Source: JAJXSS01 sp964547135 (GTDB lineage Bacteria; Planctomycetota; Phycisphaerae; Phycisphaerales; Phycisphaeraceae). From it: a stretch of DNA of 64,000 bases. Position 1 is the stretch's first letter. Each line of letters opens with the position of its first letter. The notes under the pieces were generated by a model that was not told the origin of the DNA, ran no database searches, and saw nothing but the letters and a program-made list of their open reading frames with translations. Shown here piece by piece: positions 35,087-43,988 of this stretch. The translations under genes and the position numbers were made by a program. Location of the stretch: positions 1-64,000 of the forward strand of contig CAZJMK010000001.1 of NCBI GenBank assembly GCA_964547135.1. Reading direction: 5' to 3'.

Positions 35087-35608
35087 ATGCCAATGAGCAT
35101 TACCAGTGAGCAGGCGGTACACGAACTGGAAACGGTGTTGCGCGAGTTGTGCGCAGCACACCAGCGGATGTCGGCGCTCATGGCGGACAAACTGGCAGCC
35201 TTGCGACGGGCGGATCACAAGACGGTGGCGATGGTGCTGGGCGCGGAAAACCAGCAGGTGCAGTTGATCGGCGAATTGGAAAAACGTCGGCTGACGCTGG
35301 CGGCGGTGCTGACGCAGTTGATCGATCCGTCGGCCAGGGCACCCTGGCGATTGAACGAACTGGCGACGCACTTACCCAAAACCAGCGGCGAGTCGTTGCT
35401 GGCGTTGCGGGCGCAACTGGTGCAGGTGATGCAGCAGGTGCAGAAGGAGTCGATGGTGGCACGACGCGCCAGTGAGGAATTGGTGCGACACATGCAGGGC
35501 ATGTTGCGCAGTGTCAGTAACGCGGTCAGCGGCAGTGCGGTGTATGGCAAGGGCGGACAAATGCCAAGGACGGCCATGGCGATGAGCACGTTCGAAGCAC
35601 GCGCATAA
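35087..35608 (+). CDS. flgN: FlgN-like export chaperone
   Basis: 173 residues, almost all helical. HELETVLRELCAAHQRMSAL, ADHKTVAMVLGAENQQVQLIGELEKRRLTL and a third helix around QLVQVMQQVQKESMVARRAS match the FlgN family in pattern and size. FlgN binds the hook-filament junction proteins FlgK and FlgL in the cytoplasm and delivers them to the export gate; both are encoded next. Sequence conservation in the family is low, so position carries much of the weight. Confidence 0.82.
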   Translation: MPMSITSEQAVHELETVLRELCAAHQRMSALMADKLAALRRADHKTVAMVLGAENQQVQLIGELEKRRLTLAAVLTQLIDPSARAPWRLNELATHLPKTSGESLLALRAQLVQVMQQVQKESMVARRASEELVRHMQGMLRSVSNAVSGSAVYGKGGQMPRTAMAMSTFEARA

Positions 35609-35673
35609 AAGAGCGTGGATGTGTGCGGTGAATTGAGGAACAAGGTCGGCGACTTCACAGGGATGTGAACACC

Positions 35674-37383
35674 ATGGGTTTGGGCGGCGCACTCAACATC
35701 GGTCGGACAGCGTTATTGAGCTATCAGACCGCCATCGAGGTCACGGGTAACAACCTGGCCAACGTGGGGAGCAGGGGTTATCACCGTCAGGTGGTGACGA
35801 TGTCGCCGATACCGGACCAGGAGATCATGTCGGGGGTGTTCGTGGGTCGGGGCGTGCAGATTGAGTCGATTCGACGGATGGTGGACAACGCGCTGGAAGG
35901 CAGATTGAGGCAGGGACTGGCCAACGAAGCAGGGACGAATGAGCGGGCGTCGATTTTGGCGCAGATTGAAGCGATACACAATGAACTGTCGGACAAGGAC
36001 CTTTCGACCAAGTTGGGTGAGTTTTTCAATGCGTTTTCGGATTTGGCCAATCGCCCGTTGGATGATTCGCTGCGGGCATTGGTGATTCAGCAGGGGGCAT
36101 CGCTGTCGTCGTTTTTAAGGCAGATGCGCACGAGCATGGTGGATTTGCGAAATTTGGTGGATCGTTCGGTGGATCAGAATGTGTCGGCTGCGAATGACCT
36201 GTTGGGGCAGATACAGGAGATCAATCGGAAGATTGCGACGGCGGATGGAGCAACGGGCGGGGCGAATGCGTTACGTGATCAGCGGGATGTGTTACTGGCG
36301 GAGTTGGCGACATATTTTGATTTTTCAGCGGTGGAGCAGGGGAACGGGGCGGTGGATGTGTATGTGAATTCGCTGCCGGTGGTGCTGGGGGGCGATGCAC
36401 GGGGGTTGGCGGTTCGGCGGACGCTGGTGGATGGGGAGACGAAGATTGAATTGACGATCGCAGCGGATGGAAGCGTGATCGCGCCGGCGAGCGGGAAGCT
36501 GGGGGCGATGGTGGCGGCTCGTGAGGGGGATTTGGTGGAGGCGATTCGGACGTTGGATGATTTTGCCGGGCAGTTGATTTTTCAGGTCAATCGGCTGCAC
36601 AGCCAGGGGCAGGGAATCAAGGGGTTTACCAACGTCACGGGGACGTACGGCGTGGCGGATGTGAATGCAAGGCTCAATGATGCGGCGACGACGGGTTTGA
36701 AGTTTTTGCCGGGACACGGAAGTTTTGAGTTGCATGTGACGCAGCAATCGACCGGGCTGCGGGAGATGCATTTGATTCAACTGGATTTGGACGGCATCAA
36801 CCCGGCTGGTGACACGACGCTGGCGGACTTGGCGGCGCAGATCAACGCGGTGGCGAATGTGAATGCGAGCATCACGGCGGATGGTCGGCTACGGGTTGAT
36901 ACGGTCAACGGCGATTATCAGATCACGTTTGGCAACGACAGCAGCGGGGTGCTGGCGGCATTGGGGATCAACACGTATTTCACCGGGACCAGTGCGCAGG
37001 ATGTGGATGTGAACAACGTGATCAAGGGCAACCCGTCGCTGTTGGCGGTGGGGCAGGGGCATGTGTCGGGGGATAACCGCAATGCCCTGGCGGTGGCTGG
37101 TTTGCGGACCAAGAGCGTGGCGGAACTGGGGGGGATTACGCTCATGGAGAGTTGGAATCGGCATGTGGAGCAGTATGCGATTCGTCAGGGACAGACGCTT
37201 TCGGAGTTGCAGGCTGCAACGATCGTGCGGGAGAACCTGGAGAGCCAGCAACAGTCGGTGAGCGGGGTGAATACGGATGAAGAGACGATCAACCTGCTGG
37301 CGTTTCAGCGGGCGTATCAGGCGGGAGCAAGGTTTTTGAACGTGGTGGATGAGATGTATCAGACACTGTTGCAGATTGTGTGA
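35674..37383 (+). CDS. flgK: Hook-filament junction protein FlgK
   Basis: About 569 residues. The N-motif LNIGRTALLSYQTAIEVTGNNLANVGSRGYHRQ is FlgK-specific. KLGEFFNAFSDLANRPLDDSLRALVIQQG near residue 110 and VSAANDLLGQIQEINRKIAT near 170 form the D1 helices. A central inserted domain (about 330-440, GTYGVADVNARLNDAATT; GDYQITFGNDSSGVLAALG) is followed by the C-motif LQAATIVRENLESQQQSVSGVNTDEETINLLAFQRAYQAGARFLNVVDEMYQTLL. ATG 35674 is preferred over GTG 35665. It is the first junction protein, exported with FlgN. Confidence 0.95.
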   Translation: MGLGGALNIGRTALLSYQTAIEVTGNNLANVGSRGYHRQVVTMSPIPDQEIMSGVFVGRGVQIESIRRMVDNALEGRLRQGLANEAGTNERASILAQIEAIHNELSDKDLSTKLGEFFNAFSDLANRPLDDSLRALVIQQGASLSSFLRQMRTSMVDLRNLVDRSVDQNVSAANDLLGQIQEINRKIATADGATGGANALRDQRDVLLAELATYFDFSAVEQGNGAVDVYVNSLPVVLGGDARGLAVRRTLVDGETKIELTIAADGSVIAPASGKLGAMVAAREGDLVEAIRTLDDFAGQLIFQVNRLHSQGQGIKGFTNVTGTYGVADVNARLNDAATTGLKFLPGHGSFELHVTQQSTGLREMHLIQLDLDGINPAGDTTLADLAAQINAVANVNASITADGRLRVDTVNGDYQITFGNDSSGVLAALGINTYFTGTSAQDVDVNNVIKGNPSLLAVGQGHVSGDNRNALAVAGLRTKSVAELGGITLMESWNRHVEQYAIRQGQTLSELQAATIVRENLESQQQSVSGVNTDEETINLLAFQRAYQAGARFLNVVDEMYQTLLQIV

Positions 37384-37387
37384 AGAG

Positions 37388-37676
37388 GGAAGTGGCCGAG
37401 TGGTCAAGTGGGAAGCAAATTTCGGATTTCGAATTTCGGATTTCGAATTTGCGGATTTCGAATTTGCGGAAACAAGGCAACCATGAGGACGCTGCAATGA
37501 CCTGAGATTTGAGTATTGGAAGAAGTGGCCGAGTGGTCAAGTGAAGAAGGAGCTAGGTGCTGGGGGCTGGGGGTTGGGAAAGGCAACGCGATGAACAGGT
37601 TCGACCTGGCCACTGGCTATCTTGCAAACATCCGGCCCTAAAGGGCACGGCGTCATGAAAGGGCACGGCGTCATAA
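37388..37676. repeat. Repeat array between flgK and flgL
   Basis: This 346-bp gap holds GTGGCCGAGTGGTCAAGTGG (37388-37412) and about five TTTCGGATTTCGAA-type units (37422-37476), with a second GTGGCCGAGTGGTCAAGTG copy at 37521-37545. A GCTGGGGGCTGGGGGTTGGG run is near 37556, and a partial TCCGGCCCTAAAGGGCACGG unit whose AAAGGGCACGGCGTCAT end is tandemly doubled is at 37627-37676. No gene is seen. Confidence 0.75.
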
Positions 37677-37729
37677 GAGGGGACGGAAACAAGGAAGTAT
37701 CGCACAGTGGTCACAGACGAGTGAAGCAG

Positions 37730-39727
37730 ATGAGCAGGATCAGCGCCAACATACCGCGGACGACGACGATGCAGTCGATGAGCACACTGCTGTCGAATTT
37801 GCGTCGCACGCAGAAAAATTTGTTTGATGCGCAGAATCAGATACAGACGGGGCTGGTGGTGGGCAAGCCTTCGGATGCGCCGTCGAAGACGTCAGCGATA
37901 TTGCTGCTGCAAACCACGCTCGAAGCACGGCAGCAGCAGAAACTGAACCTGGCATATGCGTCGAGTATTTTGGCCAATGTCGATCACGCCCTGGCGGATA
38001 CAACGGACATTTTGCAGGAAGCTCAGAGCATCGGGTCGAGTCAGATCGGCATCGGTTCGACGAGCGACACCCGCAAAAACCAGGCGACGGTGATTGATGG
38101 GCAGATCAAGGCTTTGGTGGATATCGCCAATCGGCAGCATCAGGGCATGTCACTGTTTGGGGGCAATTTCACGCCTTCGTTCGGCAGTGTGACATCGGGC
38201 GGCAAACTGTTTGTGTTTGACGATCAGCTTGGCGGGGTGCGGTATGCGGGGACGACGGAAAACATTCGTGGTGATTTGGGGTTTGATGAACCCGCAGCGA
38301 TCAACAGCAATGGTCATGAGGCGTTCACAGCCCTGTCCGCACGGGTCGAGGGTGATCGTGATTTGAACCCATTGGCGACGGCGGACACACGCTTGGCGGA
38401 CTTGAACGGGGCACGTGGACTTGGCGTGAGTGTCGGGGCGATGCAGGTGACGGTGAATGGTGGGCTGGTGAACGTGGACCTGACCACGGCGCAGACGATG
38501 GGCGATGTGGTGACACGTTTGAACGAGGCCATCAGCAGTGTGGACCCGGCTGCCGGTTCATTGAGTATCACGGCTCAGGGTTTCGAGTTGACCGCGAACG
38601 CTGGTTACACGATCAGCATGAGCGACAGTCTGACGGGCACGACCGCAGCGGACCTGGGGTTGGTGATGAGTGTCAGCAGCACGACGACAGCGGGGGGCGA
38701 TGTGAACCCGCGATTGTCGTTGCATACCAACCTTGCAGCGCTGGGCGTGAGTGTTGATACGGGCAGTGGGTTGCAGGTGTCGCAGGGGGGCGTGACCAAG
38801 GTGTTGAGTTTGAACGGTGCGGTGACGGTGCAGGATTTGGTCAATCGGATGACAGCGTTGAATTTGGGTTTGCGGATGGAGATCAGCCCGGATGGCAGCG
38901 GGTTGCAGGTACTCAGCGAGGTGAGTGGGCCGGCGTTTTCGATTGGTGAGGTAAGTGGCGGAACGACGGCAACGGATTTGGGCATTCGCAGTTTTGCCCG
39001 CAGCACGAAGCTGGATGAATTGAATTTCGGCATCGGTATTCATCGCACCACCGGGCAGGATGATTTTGCTGTTCGGCTGCACGATGGCAGCAGTTTCAAC
39101 GTGAATTTGGACGGGGCGACGACGATCGGGGATGTGGTTGATCGGGTGCGCAGTGCAGCGGAAACAGCGTTGGGGGCGGGCAACGTCGGCAACCCCGGTG
39201 ATGCGGGCACACTGTTCAATATCGGGCTGGCGCGTGATGGCAACGGGCTGGCGATGGAGGATGGCTCGACAGGCGGGTTTGATTTCAAAATCGAAATGCT
39301 GGGCACGAGTCTGGCGGCGCAGGATTTGGGGATTTTGAAAAACAGCGGTAGCGGATCGTCGCTGGTGGGGGACGATGTGGCGAAGGTGCGGGTGGAGGGT
39401 GTGTTCACGCACATGATCAATCTGCGCGACTCATTGCTGAAAGATGATTCACGTGGCATCACGCTTGCTACTTCTGCATTGGGGGAGGATGTGAATCGAG
39501 TGACGCGGGTTCATGCGGATGTGGGGGTGCGGGCGAAGTTGGTGGATGACCAGACAAGACGAAGTGAAAGCATGAAATTAAGCGAAGAAACGATGCTCAG
39601 TGATCTGCGGGAAGCCGAGATGTCGGAAGTGCTGACGCGCTATACGCAGTTGCAGCAGCAGTTGGAGGCGAGCCTGCGGGTGGGTGCGCAAAGTTTGCAG
39701 TTGAGTCTGCTGGATTTTCTAAGGTAG
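37730..39727 (+). CDS. flgL: Hook-filament junction protein FlgL, expanded
   Basis: About 665 residues, against 300-420 in most species. The N-motif ISANIPRTTTMQSMSTLLSNLRRTQKNLFDAQNQIQTGLVVGKPSDAP and the C-motif RSESMKLSEETMLSDLREAEMSEVLTRYTQLQQQLEASLRVGAQSLQLSLLDFL are typical of FlgL. The extra length is a surface domain made of at least three flagellin-IN-like modules, each with a V/L-DLTTAQTMGDVVTRLNEA-like core (near residues 240, 355 and 460). The start at 37730 is chosen because the upstream in-frame codons are translated repeat DNA. It joins FlgK to the filament. Confidence 0.9.
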   Translation: MSRISANIPRTTTMQSMSTLLSNLRRTQKNLFDAQNQIQTGLVVGKPSDAPSKTSAILLLQTTLEARQQQKLNLAYASSILANVDHALADTTDILQEAQSIGSSQIGIGSTSDTRKNQATVIDGQIKALVDIANRQHQGMSLFGGNFTPSFGSVTSGGKLFVFDDQLGGVRYAGTTENIRGDLGFDEPAAINSNGHEAFTALSARVEGDRDLNPLATADTRLADLNGARGLGVSVGAMQVTVNGGLVNVDLTTAQTMGDVVTRLNEAISSVDPAAGSLSITAQGFELTANAGYTISMSDSLTGTTAADLGLVMSVSSTTTAGGDVNPRLSLHTNLAALGVSVDTGSGLQVSQGGVTKVLSLNGAVTVQDLVNRMTALNLGLRMEISPDGSGLQVLSEVSGPAFSIGEVSGGTTATDLGIRSFARSTKLDELNFGIGIHRTTGQDDFAVRLHDGSSFNVNLDGATTIGDVVDRVRSAAETALGAGNVGNPGDAGTLFNIGLARDGNGLAMEDGSTGGFDFKIEMLGTSLAAQDLGILKNSGSGSSLVGDDVAKVRVEGVFTHMINLRDSLLKDDSRGITLATSALGEDVNRVTRVHADVGVRAKLVDDQTRRSESMKLSEETMLSDLREAEMSEVLTRYTQLQQQLEASLRVGAQSLQLSLLDFLR

Positions 39728-39898
39728 CGCAAATGTTGCGCCGCAGCCTGCGGGATCGGCCAGTGCAGGCGAGGCGTGATGAGGATACGACGGCTGGAGG
39801 CCGTGACCTGATCGGCGGAGCGGATCGGATGGCGTCGGCGGAGGCCGAGGGATCAGGACGATCAAACGCAACCCTGGCCGGGTTAGAGGAAACGTACC

Positions 39899-40345
39899 AT
39901 GCTGGTGAACACATCGAGATTCGGGCAGGTGGAGATCGACGCGAGTCGGGTGATTACATTCCCCAAGGGCGTGCTGGGGTTTCCGAGTTTCAAAAAGTAT
40001 GTGCTGCTTCAGCCCAATGAAGACAGCCACTTTTTATGGTTGCAGTCGATTGACACGCCGGAGTTGGCGTTTGTGGTGACGGACCCGTCGCAGTTTGTGC
40101 CGACGTATCGGGTGCCGTTGCGTCGTGAGCAGATGGACGAAATGGGTTTGCATCAGTTGTCGGAGGCGCAGGTGCTGGTGATTGTGAACAAGCATCAGGA
40201 GACGCTGACGGGCAATTTGCAGGGGCCGATCATTGTGAATACCAGGACGCGCAGTGCCGAGCAGATGGTGCTGTCGGAGAAGCGTTATCACACGAGGGTG
40301 CCGCTGGTGGAGTTGGGCAGTCACGCCCTGGCGGCGACGGCGTGA
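39899..40345 (+). CDS. fliW: Flagellar assembly factor FliW
   Basis: 148 residues. RFGQVEIDASRVITFPKGVLGFPSFKKYVLL, then FLWLQSIDTPELAFVVTDPSQFVP near residue 47 and VLVIVNKHQETLTGNLQGPIIVNTRTRSAEQMVLSEKRYHTRVPL are the diagnostic FliW blocks. FliW binds flagellin; when flagellin is exported, freed FliW binds CsrA and relieves repression of flagellin mRNA. Here it is followed by csrA and fliC, the complete module. Nothing clear is seen in the upstream 39728-39898 space. Confidence 0.95.
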   Translation: MLVNTSRFGQVEIDASRVITFPKGVLGFPSFKKYVLLQPNEDSHFLWLQSIDTPELAFVVTDPSQFVPTYRVPLRREQMDEMGLHQLSEAQVLVIVNKHQETLTGNLQGPIIVNTRTRSAEQMVLSEKRYHTRVPLVELGSHALAATA

Positions 40346-40528
40346 TTGCAAAGGCCATGGAAGGTCAAAAGCAACACGCAGGCGGATATGGATGAAGGTT
40401 GGTGGACAAAAGTGAATCGGTCGGGGGGTTTGAGGGAGTCGGACCTGTTGTCGCGTCGATGCCTGGAAGCATCGACGGCTCAACGGATGAAGGTTGAGCA
40501 GACAAAGCCAAGGAAGGAGCCGAGGTCC

Positions 40529-40795
40529 ATGCTGGTGTTATCCCGACAGCGTGACGAAGCGATCATGATCGGTGATGCCATTGAGATCACCGTGGTGGAT
40601 ATACGAGGCGATAAGGTTCGGCTGGGCATTGCGGCACCGCGTCAGGTGCAGGTGCATCGCAAGGAAGTGTTTGATGCGATTCGTAAAGAGAACACTGCCG
40701 CCAGTCAGATTCATATCGCTGATTTGCAGCACGCGGACCGAAGTCTGCGGCGGCTGGGGCCTGAAAAAAATCAGATACGCCCGCAAGCCGTGTGA
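40529..40795 (+). CDS. csrA: Carbon storage regulator CsrA
   Basis: 88 residues. MLVLSRQRDEAIMIGDAIEITVVDIRGDKVRLGIAAPRQVQVHRKEVFDAI is the complete CsrA fold, with the RNA-contacting L4 and R44-type residues and VHRKEV. A C-terminal tail of about 28 residues (IHIADLQHADRSLRRLGPEK) is longer than in E. coli, as in other FliW-dependent CsrAs where the tail contributes to FliW binding. The start at 40529 follows AGGAAGGAG. CsrA represses translation by binding GGA motifs, here most likely in the fliC leader. Confidence 0.96.
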   Translation: MLVLSRQRDEAIMIGDAIEITVVDIRGDKVRLGIAAPRQVQVHRKEVFDAIRKENTAASQIHIADLQHADRSLRRLGPEKNQIRPQAV

Positions 40796-40808
40796 GTAGT
40801 ACCGTATG

Positions 40809-40838
40809 TTCGCTGCGGGCAATGACCCGATCAGCGAA
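40809..40838 (+). terminator. Hairpin between csrA and fliC
   Basis: TTCGCTG and CAGCGAA flank CGGGCAATGACCCG, giving a two-part stem 14 bp after the csrA stop. There is no T-run, so it may be a 3'-stabilising hairpin, a factor-dependent terminator, or a binding site for the sigma-54 activator of fliC. Confidence 0.4.
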
Positions 40839-40856
40839 GCGAATGGTGAATCGAAG

Positions 40857-40874
40857 TTGGCACGCCGGTTGCTT
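40857..40874 (+). promoter_or_regulatory. Sigma-54 promoter of fliC
   Basis: TTGGCACGCCGGTTGCTT matches the sigma-54 consensus (TGGCACG-N4-TTGC) almost perfectly, with GG at 40859-40860 and GC at 40871-40872, ten bases between. Expected transcription start is near 40884, giving a leader of about 48 bases before the fliC ATG. Confidence 0.85.
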
Positions 40875-40903
40875 GACTGAACGGTGTATCAACGCAGCGA
40901 TTC

Positions 40904-40931
40904 CCGGATTCGACAATCAAGGAGGATTGTC
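40904..40931 (+). promoter_or_regulatory. fliC: GGA-rich fliC leader, likely CsrA target
   Basis: The leader holds CCCGGATTC and, overlapping the ribosome-binding site, AAGGAGGATTG. Three GGA triplets within about 30 bases of the ATG are what CsrA needs to bridge two sites and block ribosome entry. Inference from the known FliW-CsrA-flagellin circuit. Confidence 0.55.
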
Positions 40932-42395
40932 ATGACTCGTATCAACACCAATGTGTCAGCCCTGGTCGCCCAGCACAACCTTGCCCGGGCGGGCAACGAT
41001 CTGAAAACCCGCCTGGAACGATTGAGCACCGGGCTGCAGATCAATCGTGGGTCGGACAACCCGGCTGGTTTGATCGTTTCGGAGCGCTTGCGCAACGAGA
41101 TCAATTCGATCAGCACCGCCATCGGCAACGCGGAACGAGCCACCAACGTCATCGCCACCACCGAGGCGGCATTGGCGGAGGTGTCAGCCCTGCTCAACTC
41201 GATCAAGGGGCTGGCCGTCGAAGCCGCCAACACCAGCGCTTTTTCCAAGGAAGAGGTGCAGGCCAACCAGTTGCAGATCGACTCGGCGATCGAATCGATC
41301 ACCCGCATCAGCAACACCACCAGCTTTGCCGGGTTGAAGCTGCTCAACGGTTCGCTGGATTTCATTTTGAGCGGCGTGGTGGCATCGCAGGTGCAGGATG
41401 TGCGGATTTTCGGCGCCAACTTCGGCACCGCCAGCAGCATCCCCGTGAGCGTCGAGGTGCTCAACAGTGCTCAGACGGCTTCGCTGTTTCTGCCCGGCAA
41501 CACAGCCGGTTCACCCGGGGCACTGCTTTCGAGCGTCACCTTCGAAGTCACCGGTACCAAGGGCACACAGGTGTTCACATTTGTCAGCGGTACGGCTTTG
41601 TCAGCCGTGAGCTTTGCGATCAATCAGGTGAACGATGCCACCGGCGTCACCGCTCGCTTGCGCAATCCCGCCAACCAGACTTCAGGCATGTTTTTGGAAA
41701 GCGGCGCATTCGGGTCGGAATCGTTTGTCAGTGTGCGACGCATCAACAAGGGTGACTTTTTCCAGACACTCAACACGCCCGGCGGATCGGCTTCCAACCG
41801 TGACAACGGCGAAGATGTATTGGCCCTGATCAACGGCAACCTGGCGCTGGGCGATGGCACCAAGGTGAGCTTGCACACTTCGACGCTCAACATGGAATTG
41901 AACCTGACCAATGCGGCGGCCACGCAAACAGGAACGTACACATTCGCCGTGGCCGGGGGCGGGGCGAGGTATCAGCTTGGCCCCAGTGTCAACAGTCAGC
42001 AGCAGGTGGGCTTCGGCATTCAGTCGATTGCCTCGAGTCACCTGGGCAACCAATTGGTCGGGTTTTTGAACTCGGTGGTATCGGGCGGTGAAAACAGCCT
42101 GGTGGCGGGCAAGTATCGTGAGGCATCGGAAATCATCGATGCTTCGTCAACGCAGATTGCGGTGTTGCGTGGACGACTGGGTGCATTGCAGAAGAACACG
42201 CTGGAAACCACGATTCGCAGTCAGCAGATCGCGCTGGAAAACCTGACCAGTGCGGAAAGCCAGATTCGTGACACGGACTTTGCTGCGGAAACGTCACGGC
42301 TGACCCGGGCGCAGATTTTGAACCAGGCGGGCACCTCAGTGCTGGGTCTGGCCAACAGCCAGGCACAGAATGTGTTGCGACTGCTGGGCGGGTAA
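40932..42395 (+). CDS. fliC: Flagellin FliC
   Basis: 487-residue filament subunit. The N-terminal D0/D1 (MTRINTNVSALVAQHNLARAGNDLKTRLERLSTGLQINRGSDNPAGLIVSERLRNEI) and C-terminal D1/D0 (QIALENLTSAESQIRDTDFAAETSRLTRAQILNQAGTSVLGLANSQAQNVLRLL) are canonical, including the NxSALxAQxNL and terminal LRLLGG features. The central 250 residues (about 160-410) form a variable surface domain. AAGGAGGA precedes the ATG. Export is by the flagellar type III apparatus without a cleaved signal. Filament proteins of this length are medium-sized for the family. Confidence 0.97.
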   Translation: MTRINTNVSALVAQHNLARAGNDLKTRLERLSTGLQINRGSDNPAGLIVSERLRNEINSISTAIGNAERATNVIATTEAALAEVSALLNSIKGLAVEAANTSAFSKEEVQANQLQIDSAIESITRISNTTSFAGLKLLNGSLDFILSGVVASQVQDVRIFGANFGTASSIPVSVEVLNSAQTASLFLPGNTAGSPGALLSSVTFEVTGTKGTQVFTFVSGTALSAVSFAINQVNDATGVTARLRNPANQTSGMFLESGAFGSESFVSVRRINKGDFFQTLNTPGGSASNRDNGEDVLALINGNLALGDGTKVSLHTSTLNMELNLTNAAATQTGTYTFAVAGGGARYQLGPSVNSQQQVGFGIQSIASSHLGNQLVGFLNSVVSGGENSLVAGKYREASEIIDASSTQIAVLRGRLGALQKNTLETTIRSQQIALENLTSAESQIRDTDFAAETSRLTRAQILNQAGTSVLGLANSQAQNVLRLLGG

Positions 42396-42400
42396 AATGG

Positions 42401-42616
42401 GAAGTGGTCGAGTGGCAAGAAAATTTCGAATTTCGAATTTTGGATTTGTCAAGCCAAGGACGAGCCGTCCGCGGCGAGGACTTGGGTACTCTGAGTGGTT
42501 GATCGTTGAGTCGGCGAAGGAAGTGGTCGAGTAGGGTGACCGCGGGTTGCCACCCGCGGCTATGAAGAAGGTTGATTGATCCGTGCAACTGCGGGCGGCA
42601 ACCCCGCGGTCCAAAC
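42401..42616. repeat. Repeat array after fliC
   Basis: In order: GAAGTGGTCGAGTGGC (42401-42417); TTTCGAATTTCGAATTT (42421-42447); TCAAGCCAAGGACGAGCC with GCGAGGACTTGGGTA (42449-42490); GTGGTTGATCGTTGAGTCGG (42495-42515); GAAGTGGTCGAGTAGG (42520-42536); then GACCGCGGGTTGCCACCCGC and a partly inverted GGGCGGCAACCCCGCGGTCC (42538-42616). The last unit has a diverged relative around 47500-47570. No gene is seen in 42396-42698. Confidence 0.75.
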
Positions 42617-42698
42617 ATCGTGAAAACTCTGGCAGGCAAGTTGTCAGTGGCACCCCCCTCATCACCGATATCACGTTTCTGCGCAAAACATGACGCAC

Positions 42699-42731
42699 AA
42701 AAAAACCTGGACCCATCGGTTCGGGTTTTTT
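42699..42731. terminator. Bidirectional intrinsic terminator
   Basis: AAAAAAACCTGGACC, a short loop, then GGTTCGGGTTTTTT: a stem flanked by A7 on one side and T6 on the other, so it can terminate both fliC transcription (plus) and the PEP-CTERM remnant (minus). Confidence 0.65.
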
Positions 42732-42762
42732 GTAATTGAATGCCACGGGTATCAATATGAAA

Positions 42763-43503
42763 TCACCGACGGCGGGCGAGCATCAGCAGGCTGCCGGTGA
42801 GAAGCAGTGCCATGGAGGCGGGTTCGGGAATGGGGGTCGTCGAAACCGAACCATCATTCACCGTAACGCTGTCGGCATTGCTGAGCACGGCAAAATCATC
42901 TGCGGCTTCGTTGATGTTGATCGTGAAGGTATCAAACACATCCGGCGCGACGGTGAAGTTCAGCGTGAAAAGCAGCGTGGGCGTGGTCGGTACGGGTGCA
43001 TAGGTCCAGAGCGCGCGTTCGTCATAGCTCATGGTTCAAATGTGAATGGAACTGTCAACTGGCCGTTAAGGTTTTGTCCGGGAGCTTGGATGGTCATCAT
43101 TATAGATACCGTTGTGTTAACCGTAATTGGGTTGTAGGTTGTAGGTGATGGACGAGCCGGTGTCGTATTCGGGTAGCAGGTCGGGCGTTCCGGGCACTCC
43201 GCTGAGCATCGCGCGTGCTTCCAATCGTTCGATTTCATGGCTGGGCCAAGCTCGCATGAATTGATAAAACGGGGCCGTAGCACACATACGACGCGACCCG
43301 CCGGTTCCCCCGGTTCCCCGTCCGTGTCGGCTGGGGTACGTACGCATTTTGCTGAGCATCAAACCATACAGGTGATTCAACATCCCCACGGCATGCGATG
43401 CAGGTGACATCAAGTCCCCCTTGGCAATGTGAATAGTTCGATCCCTCGGTTCCCCATGAAGCCCCAAGCCCCGGCCCGGAAATCCAACATCGACGATATT
43501 CAT
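42763..43503 (-). pseudogene. Degenerate PEP-CTERM protein
   Basis: On the minus strand the last 89 codons (43032-42763) end TTPIPEPASMALLLTGSLLMLARRR, an intact PEP-CTERM sorting tail after a beta-rich segment (VFDTFTININEAADDFAVLS). Upstream in other frames are SHEIERLEARAMLSGVPGTP (43117-43503 frame), which resembles the planctomycete LEPR-XLL-type motif after a signal, and a linking piece NITVNTTVSIMMTIQAPGQN-like near 43100. At least two frame changes separate them, so this is a broken gene rather than a short one. The N-terminal part of the upper frame is not recognisable. Confidence 0.5.
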
Positions 43504-43566
43504 AGCATATCACGCCCGCATTAACCCGGCTATAAATACCTTGCAATCTTCATTAGAAAAGGATGT

Positions 43567-43655
43567 GGTCAGCGCCGCGATTGATCGCGCTATCAGAAAT
43601 GGCCGATTGGCGGAATCGTAATCGGAAGTTAGCACCGCGATTGATCGCATCTGTT
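43567..43655. repeat. Two copies of the GCGCCGCGATTGATCGCGC repeat
   Basis: TCAGCGCCGCGATTGATCGC and ATCGGAAGTTAGCACCGCGA...TGATCGCATCTG lie 54 bp apart in direct orientation. They are relatives of 16281-16320 (minus) and 34510-34547. 43504-43988 otherwise holds no gene that can be supported. Confidence 0.65.
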
Positions 43656-43988
43656 GTAGTTGGATGCAAAAAGCCGCTGATGTCACCGGGGGGCTGGGGT
43701 CAGTTGTCCGACGACCTGACCTTTCAGACTCACCTGCGACAAACCCACTGTACATGCAAACATGCCTATATCCGTTGGTCAGGAGAGGGGGCGGGGGGGG
43801 GTAAAATACCGGTTTCTATGCGTTAGTTTAATGTTTGACTTACCTAAGATTCGATACTATATTCATAAGGGTCGGCGGGTTTTCCGATGGTCTGGTTCCA
43901 GGCCATCGGGTGGCACGGATAAGCGTGGTGTTCGACATTTGTTTTTCACACTTCCGTTTCGGTGGTTTCTTTAACGCGGAGGTCTGGC

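Noticed and set aside
37422..37476. CRISPR-like array of TTTCGGATTTCGAA units
   Set aside because: Units are short, abut with no unique spacers of constant size, and recur at scattered places; no cas gene is present.
37603..37627. Possible sigma-54 site (CTGGCC...TTGC) before flgL
   Set aside because: The spacing between GG and GC is not ten bases.
40346..40528. N-terminal extension of CsrA by 61 codons
   Set aside because: CsrA universally starts MLxLxR; the ATG at 40529 has a ribosome-binding site and the upstream codons are unlike any CsrA.
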